From contig CM069875.1 in NCBI GenBank assembly GCA_036172665.1, positions 23,591,806 to 23,655,805 on the forward strand: a stretch of 64,000 nt of DNA. Reading direction: 5' to 3'. The notes below the pieces were generated by a model that had not been told where the DNA came from, searched no databases, and was given only the letters and a program-made list of their open reading frames with translations. Within the stretch, counting starts at the first letter, position 1. Every line of letters begins with the position of its first letter. Below are positions 58,540 to 64,000 of the stretch, one piece after another. The translations under genes and the position numbers were made by a program. The DNA comes from Prosopocoilus inquinatus (Eukaryota > Arthropoda > Insecta > Coleoptera > Lucanidae).

Positions 58540-58866
58540 CTTTTAAATATTCTTCAATTATGAAACCCAAAAATTGGGTCTCCAAGTTGGAGCAGCTTCC
58601 AAAGTATTTCTGTTGTGTCTAAATATTACGCAGTGTGTTTTTTTGTGAATTTTGAACCAATTCATTGTTTAAAGGCCAGGCTGACAGTTCATTATAATAA
58701 GAAGTTCCTCGCTGTATTGATGCATTCGGTCGTGTTGTCTTTGAGAACTAAACTAGTATCATGCGCATAGTTTATATTATGTATAGTTCCTGATCTATTA
58801 ATAGGTATGTCCCTTACGTATATTAAAAAGAGTAAAGTAGATCGAGCACTTCCTTAAGATGTCCCA
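58540..58866 (-). pseudogene. LINE reverse transcriptase fragment (jockey/CR1-like)
   Basis: The minus strand reads GTS-stop-GSARSTLLFLIYVRDIP, the degenerate form of the (G)xxQGSxxxPxLFxxYxNDIP motif. INYAHDTSLVLKDNTTEC follows, where the catalytic YADD box has become YAHD. After ARNFLL comes a stop, then SAWPLNNELVQNSQKT in another frame. Only the middle of the reverse transcriptase is present. It is clearly dead. Confidence 0.82.
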
Positions 58867-58869
58867 TGT

Positions 58870-59714
58870 TTTATTTCCATAAATTAATAATTAACAAATG
58901 CATGCTTACGTACATTAGAGCTTTATTATAAAAGTAGGCAGTGAAAGAAATTAACTTATATTTCAGCTTCCAATTGAACAGTATTCCTTAATACTTATTG
59001 TCTTGACAACATCTAAATAACTTTGTTTCACTGTGTACTTTTTCAAATAAAACTCTAGTCTGCGTTGTTACTTAATTATCGACTATGTTTTTAATTGGTT
59101 GTTTAACTATGACATGTTGTGATATATCCTTGTAAAGATAATTTCTTACAGTTTTAGAAAACAATAAAATTAGGTACATTCTATTTAAAATTTTGAATGT
59201 ATTTGCTACATCTAACACATTTGATGTTCAATTGTTTGTCCGTCTAAGGCAGATAATAGAAAATTAAATGTAGAACAACTTTCCTTCTATAACATTTTAT
59301 CGTATCTCTAACAGTAGCCGACATATCTGCCGTGACAGCGAAAATACATACGATTTTATTCAATTCGGTGCATTTCCTCTTACTCGGGCAGTGGCAGTAA
59401 AGTAGAATAGTTAACCGAATCGAGTAATAGAACACTTTACCGTGTACCGTTTGTAACTTATTAAATGAACAACCTGTATATTTGAAAGTAATTTTAAATT
59501 ATGCGGAATGGAAACCTACACAACTTTTGTTAAGACATTTTCTTGATAGAATTAATTTAAAGAGGCATTTTTGGACTTTTCAGAGGTTTGGGACACCCTG
59601 TACACATTTTTGTCAGAAGTATTTTTCGGCAAAAATTACTATTAGTACGTATTTTTGAAATAGCTCGCATTTGGTAACGTTTCTACCTTAAGGTAGGATC
59701 CCTAGATTTGGTTG
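58870..59714. other. AT-rich non-coding stretch
   Basis: Motifs ACAACCTGTATAT (59464) and GGGACACCCTGTACA (59590) may be eroded ends of a small element. No gene is seen. Confidence 0.35.
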
Positions 59715-59932
59715 ACATTTAACATGTCAGAGAGAGTTCGGAAACACAACGTTATTTTCGTTGATTTTACCGTTGGCTTACCTAATTTGATATGATTATC
59801 CACGGTAATTTCTCACTAAGTTTCTAGATTAGAAAGAATAAAACATAGTTTTGCTATTTCGTAAACGATTTGGAGCTCAAAAAATGGCGAATCTGACATT
59901 ATGTTTCCGAACCCTCTCCGACATGTTAAATG
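59715..59932. mobile_element. Foldback MITE 1 of 3
   Basis: ACATTTAACATGTCAGAGAG and AGTTCGGAAACAC (59715-59747) face GTTTCCGAACCCTCTCC and GACATGTTAAATGT (59902-59932). About 218 bp with about 31-bp arms. Confidence 0.8.
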
Positions 59933-59978
59933 TGAATTAAATCCCATTCAAGAAAACAATATCGCTCGTACGGAAGAA

Positions 59979-60202
59979 GAGGAGAGGGTTACATCTCAAA
60001 AAACCAATTGCAAGATTGCATGTTCCAAATATTTTTCTAAACTAGTATTTACACAAAATACTGACACACATAACCTCAAAGTATCTATAAAAGCAGAGTT
60101 ATGTTAATAATACAATAATAATATTAGATAGAATAATAATTGCTCTCCTGAAAAAGTTTCAGGTCGTGGTTTTTTGAGATGTAACGAGATGTAACCCTCC
60201 TC
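59979..60202. mobile_element. Foldback MITE 2 of 3
   Basis: GAGGAGAGGGTTACATCTCA and AAAAACCA (59979-60006) face TGGTTTTTTGAGATGTAAC and CCTCCTCT (60167-60202). The right arm carries an internal 10-bp duplication, GAGATGTAAC twice. Confidence 0.75.
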
Positions 60203-60260
60203 TACCGCATGATCAATATGCATGTACTTTATTGGATGTTTGGACAAAAATAAATGAAAC

Positions 60261-60333
60261 AGAAGAGGAAAATAAACTCGTATCTTCTTAAAAAAAAAAT
60301 TGTGAAGAAGATACGAGTTTATTTCCCTCTTCT
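60261..60333. repeat. Foldback 3 of 3 (29-bp arms)
   Basis: AGAAGAGGAAAATAAACTCG/TATCTTCTT faces AAGAAGATACGA/GTTTATTTCCCTCTTCT around a 15-bp A-rich loop. It is a near-perfect hairpin. Confidence 0.8.
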
Positions 60334-60334
60334 A

Positions 60335-61716
60335 ATTAATCTTCTATTTTCACTATGAGTATACGTGGCTTCCACACAACTTCAAAAATAAATGAGTTAT
60401 AGCCTGGAGACTTTAACAGACGGTATAATATATATAAAATTTGTTGATGTTTAATTGAATTGTTTTTTTGATATTGTGACGTATGTACACGAGTTTGTAT
60501 TATTAAACTCAAATAAAAGTCACAATTTAGCACTTATTTTGCGTTGTACAAAGTACACATTTACATATTTGTATCAACGGCATCCACTGCGAACACTGCT
60601 ATTATGTACACATTTAATGAAATGATCATATCATCATATTGTTAAATCTTTTCCAGTCTTAATCTATGATTGTACTTTTTTTTATGTATCATATTTATCT
60701 TTTATTTCTGGGTGTATTTTACGCACTTCAAGGAGTAGTATTAAATTTAAATTTTCTCTCAACTTATTCACTTCCGGGAGTGGAATACAATGGTTATTCT
60801 TTTTATTTGGGGTTATTCTTTTTATTGGAAAACAGTACATATTCGGTGTGATCTATGACCAATTGGTGAAACGCATTAAACTTATGGTCTACCTCCTCTG
60901 GGATGTAAAGTTCATCTCAAGTTTTCTTTTCCAAGGTTTTACGAAAGGTGTCGATGTTATTTGCTGGGTGCAATCGATTATATTGACTGTTTGGTGTATT
61001 CTGTTTCACGAGTGTTTGGAATTTAAGCAATTGACCGTAGTGATCGGACAAGCTGTTTTTTATTATTGATGTTCTGAGTACGTTTCTGTCTATGTTTGTT
61101 AGAATGTTGTCTATAGCGGATTCTGAATATTTCGAGCTTCTGGTTGGTTCTTCTAAAATATGGGTGATATTGGTGGTTTTCCATTATTTCTGTACGGCAC
61201 AAATTTTATGTAAAAAAGAAAAGTACACTGCAACACTAAACGAAAGAAATAGCAAAATGTCCGCATCAGAACCTGAATAATAAGTGAAAAATTGTAAATA
61301 AAATAATCATACGTAAACGACAAAATATTATCAAGAAGTTTCGTACGAAATGTAACAGTAATAAATTCAATTCAAGTTTTATCAGCCACTTGTAATATTA
61401 TTTTGGACTAATACGTGAATTACAACATTGCATTAAATATCTACATGAATTTCGTAATAAAAATTTAGTAATAGATAAATTATTATTATACCGGTCGCTA
61501 TTGCAAAGTGAGAACATAGGCGCGGCAGAGACACGAACGGTACAGACCGGAAACGGTAGAAACATGCAGGAGATACAGAGTTGGCAATATGCTGTAACTT
61601 CTTCCGGAGGTGTGGCATTTTCTTACTCATAAATACCTCGTTCGCACTTCATAAATTTCTATTTCAATTAACTGTGCTGCTAATTACCACTCAATAACAA
61701 TTAGATGTATTGGAGC
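60335..61716. other. Non-coding stretch
   Basis: No supported gene. Frames at 60666-61280 are short and domain-free. A more balanced block at 61487-61615 (GGCGCGGCAGAGACACGAAC) is unassigned. Confidence 0.4.
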
Positions 61717-61802
61717 CGCATAAAGCTGGCCGGAGTAAATAGTATGTATACTCGGCGTAAAAGACGTTCAACACTAGGTGGCCTGAATTATTTTCCCTGA
61801 CA
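61717..61802. repeat. Dispersed short repeat D, copy 3
   Basis: GGCCGGAGTAAATAGTATG, GGCGTAAAAGACG, CTAGGTGGCCTGAATTATTT and TCCCTGA in the order of the other two copies. It is the most diverged of the three. Confidence 0.5.
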
Positions 61803-62059
61803 AGTACTAAACGTCAGTTTTAGTGGTAATTTCTGTATAAACCTACTGTTGAGACTTGAAAGCTGTAAAAATATTGCTTTTATTTGCTATCTTTTTAATT
61901 ATTTTAGCATTACTTATACTGAAATTGAACTGTGGGAAATTTATAACTTATCTTAAAATGTTTACGTTCAAATCTATAAATATCTACATAAATTCTCGTT
62001 GTTACTGAGGAAAACTACGAAAAAAGCACTACAAGAGATGTATGATATATGCATTTTCA

Positions 62060-62480
62060 TAACACAGGATCTCATTGCTCAGTAGCAATGGAGAATTTTG
62101 GACGCCTGCCAACGCAATTTCTTCAGCTCTGTTGCGCAATAATTGCTCCACAACTGCAGCTGAAATGCTCTTAACCGCAAGATTTATCTGCAATTTTATA
62201 ACCGAAATTCCCGGCATTCTCATACCGATCATTATAATTATCATTTCACATCGCGATCGTGCTGGAAAATAATACGCGGGCATCAACTTTTCCGGAGATC
62301 GCTATCGATGGCATTCACCGCACTGCGTACATGTTAATTTTCGGGTAATTATTTTTCAGGCCGTTCGGCATTAATTACGACTCGGCCCACAGAAGCAGCA
62401 GATGTCTGTGGTTTTAATCTCCCGGCGTATAAATGCCGTTTGATCAATTTAGCTTTCGCTGCGCGCGTGTGACTTGAAAT
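62060..62480. promoter_or_regulatory. Possible conserved non-coding element
   Basis: About 420 bp of balanced, non-repetitive sequence with regulatory-like words (GCAATTTTATAACCGAAATT, TTATAATTATCATTTCACA, GGCATTAATTACGACTCGGC, GGCGTATAAATGCCG). Opposite-strand frames of 65 and 85 codons overlap here without a domain. A TATAAA box at 62429, in a short hairpin, could be a promoter, but no downstream gene is seen. Confidence 0.3.
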
Positions 62481-62849
62481 ATTATTATACTGTAATGCTC
62501 TGTATGTGAGACAGACAAAAGAATGAGTTGCAGCTGTCCAAGAACTAAATTCTTTTGGTGAGGTAATGTAGGAAATTAAAATTTTGTTTACTTACTTACG
62601 TAATTTTAAACCGTCATTTCTCTGGAATATTAAAAGCATGTTTAACTAAAACGGTATTTTCCTGAATATGAATGTTTCTCTCCTTCCATTCATTCTTCTT
62701 TTTACGGTCCTTCTTATTTCCTCTTCTTGCGCCTTTTCGTATTCAACTCCTAACCCACTGTTCTACTGAGCTATTAAAACTTATTTAAAAGAACGTGTTC
62801 AATGAACTTTTTAGAAAAGTGTACGGTGACACCTGTATAGACAGTCTGC

Positions 62850-62935
62850 AAGTTACGCAGTGCCTCAAGAATCTGCTCTGTGCCCAATACCGTTCATCAT
62901 TTATATCAATGATCTCTCTTTATATTTCATCACAT
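62850..62935 (+). pseudogene. Small LINE reverse transcriptase fragment
   Basis: The plus strand reads ASYAVPQESALCPIPFIIYI then NDLSLYF, the degenerate VPQGSVLGPxLFxxYINDL motif of non-LTR reverse transcriptases. The fragment is under 100 bp and separate from the minus-strand LINE that begins at 62990. Confidence 0.7.
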
Positions 62936-62989
62936 ATTGAAAATAGGGAAAACAATACATTTTAAAACTGAGTGTGCACTGAATAAGCT

Positions 62990-64000
62990 GAATGATAATA
63001 ATAATAATAATCTTTATTCGAACAGAGCACAGACATTAAGTACAAAATAAAATATTGGAACAAGTACAGAAAGTGTACAAAAGAACAATAATAAATATTT
63101 TAAAATCATGGTGTATACCTTGCTATACTTTTTTGTTTAATACTAAAATTTTGAAACTTATCGCGAAATATGTCAAGGTCAGAATCTAGGCAAAGGTTAT
63201 TATCAATCTGAAACAAGTTATCAAAGGAGAATTTAAATGGTGAAAAGTATTTTGAACATCATAATGAAAAGTTATAGAATTTCTACTCGCTATACGAGGT
63301 GTACATTTAATTTAATTTTACTTAACAATGATGAGCTGATGTAGACTCCATTTATAAAAGTTCTTATAAAAATATTAGGCAATTAAGTTTTCTTCTTGAT
63401 AGTAAACTATTTTCTTGTACAGCATTTAGAAGTACATCTTGATCACAGTGCCTTGATGGATAATAAGTATATATGTATTTTAAAAAATAAAATTTTGCAA
63501 AATTTCTCATGTTCTCCGGTAAGTTAAGATAAACTTCATTGTATGGCATCCAAATAATTGAACAATATAACCCTAATTTAGAACACACCTTGTGCATAGA
63601 AAAGAGATTTAATAGCCGAAATATTAGTAAAATCCTATGTATTTCTAAAAATGAAACGTAAAGTGTTTAACGTTACATCTATTATATGCGTACTGTATGG
63701 TACAAAGGTTAGAGACGTGTCCATAATGACATCCAAATCTAAAATTTCATTGCAAAGAGTCAGTACCATTCTGTTTAAGTTATAATGAAAATCAACAGTT
63801 TTTCTTCTGGTGAAGGTCTTTTTTTACATTTATCAGTATTAATTAAAATCTTATTTTGAAAACATCATACGCACTTGTGAATTTTTTTTTGCAAATCGCA
63901 GAAATCTGTTGCTCTAATTACATTCGCAACTTTTAAATCATCAGCATAGACAAACGTTCTGCATTTTATATTACGCACTACATCATTGTATAATATAATG
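62990..64000 (-). mobile_element. Jockey-like LINE, 3' half, running off the right edge
   Basis: Minus strand. From the right edge: NDVVRNIKCRTFVYADDLKV with the catalytic YADD box; ATDFCDLQKKIHKC; then, after frameshifts and stops, KCKK and LDLDVIMDTSLTFVPYSTHI, the palm-to-thumb region. The open frame 63364-63597 holds LGLYCSIIWMPYNEVYLN, KFYFLKY, YPSRHCDQDVLLNA and LLSRRKLNCLIFL, typical thumb and post-thumb motifs. Degraded C-terminal sequence follows, and the 3' end is an (ATT)n run (plus strand ATAATAATAATAATAATC at 62992-63011), a usual LINE tail. The start lies beyond the window. Confidence 0.85.

Noticed and set aside
1..64000. CRISPR arrays, rRNA genes, bacterial operons or replication origins
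   Set aside because: No regularly spaced repeats, rRNA signatures or Shine-Dalgarno-ordered genes were seen. The sequence is nuclear eukaryotic in character.

Overview
The window is eukaryotic DNA, visibly AT-rich, and most likely from an insect. The reasons are mariner-type D34D transposases, a Tc1-like element, a Penelope-like retroelement (PLE) linked to hammerhead-ribozyme motifs, several non-LTR (LINE) fragments, MITEs, one small phosphatase-inhibitor gene, and isolated exon-like islands with good splice sites in very long non-coding stretches. Nothing looks prokaryotic. I cannot name the order or species.

Only one complete cellular protein gene is clear: a 148-residue protein phosphatase inhibitor-2 relative on the minus strand (50441-50887). 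Two splice-flanked islands on the plus strand (28952-29074 and 42481-42621), both a multiple of three in length, look like exons of a host gene whose other exons lie outside the window. If so, much of the window is intron. I recognise neither product.

Layout. 0-6.8 kb: no gene seen. 6.86-7.07 kb: a two-unit tandem repeat, one unit carrying a hammerhead ribozyme with an intact core. 9-18 kb: a 41-bp retroposon-like insertion, a dead Tc1-like transposase, a block bounded by a repeated 14-mer, and an internally deleted mariner that itself carries a younger insertion. 19.9-22 kb: a 5'-truncated PLE with an uninterrupted reverse transcriptase/GIY-YIG frame and a hammerhead-like 3' region. 22-32 kb: long palindromes, a second PLE relic, one exon candidate. 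33.8-34.7 kb: a hAT-type element with a perfect 8-bp target duplication. 36-46 kb: short inverted-repeat elements, the second exon candidate, two unrelated mariners joined head to head, and a Tc1-like 3' end. 48-54 kb: a MITE, the inhibitor-2 gene, and a full-length but dead mariner with both terminal repeats. 54.7-64 kb: LINE relics, three foldbacks in a row, a possible conserved non-coding block, and a jockey-like LINE running off the right edge.

The least conventional signal is a family of very short insertions (copies at 9444, 17088, 41003, 49108 and probably 55849). They share a fixed 3' end, have variable 5' ends, and three of five sit between perfect 12-14 bp direct repeats, with one more near-perfect. 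This is the signature of target-primed retroposition, but I see no tRNA promoter, poly(A) tail or coding capacity in the family.
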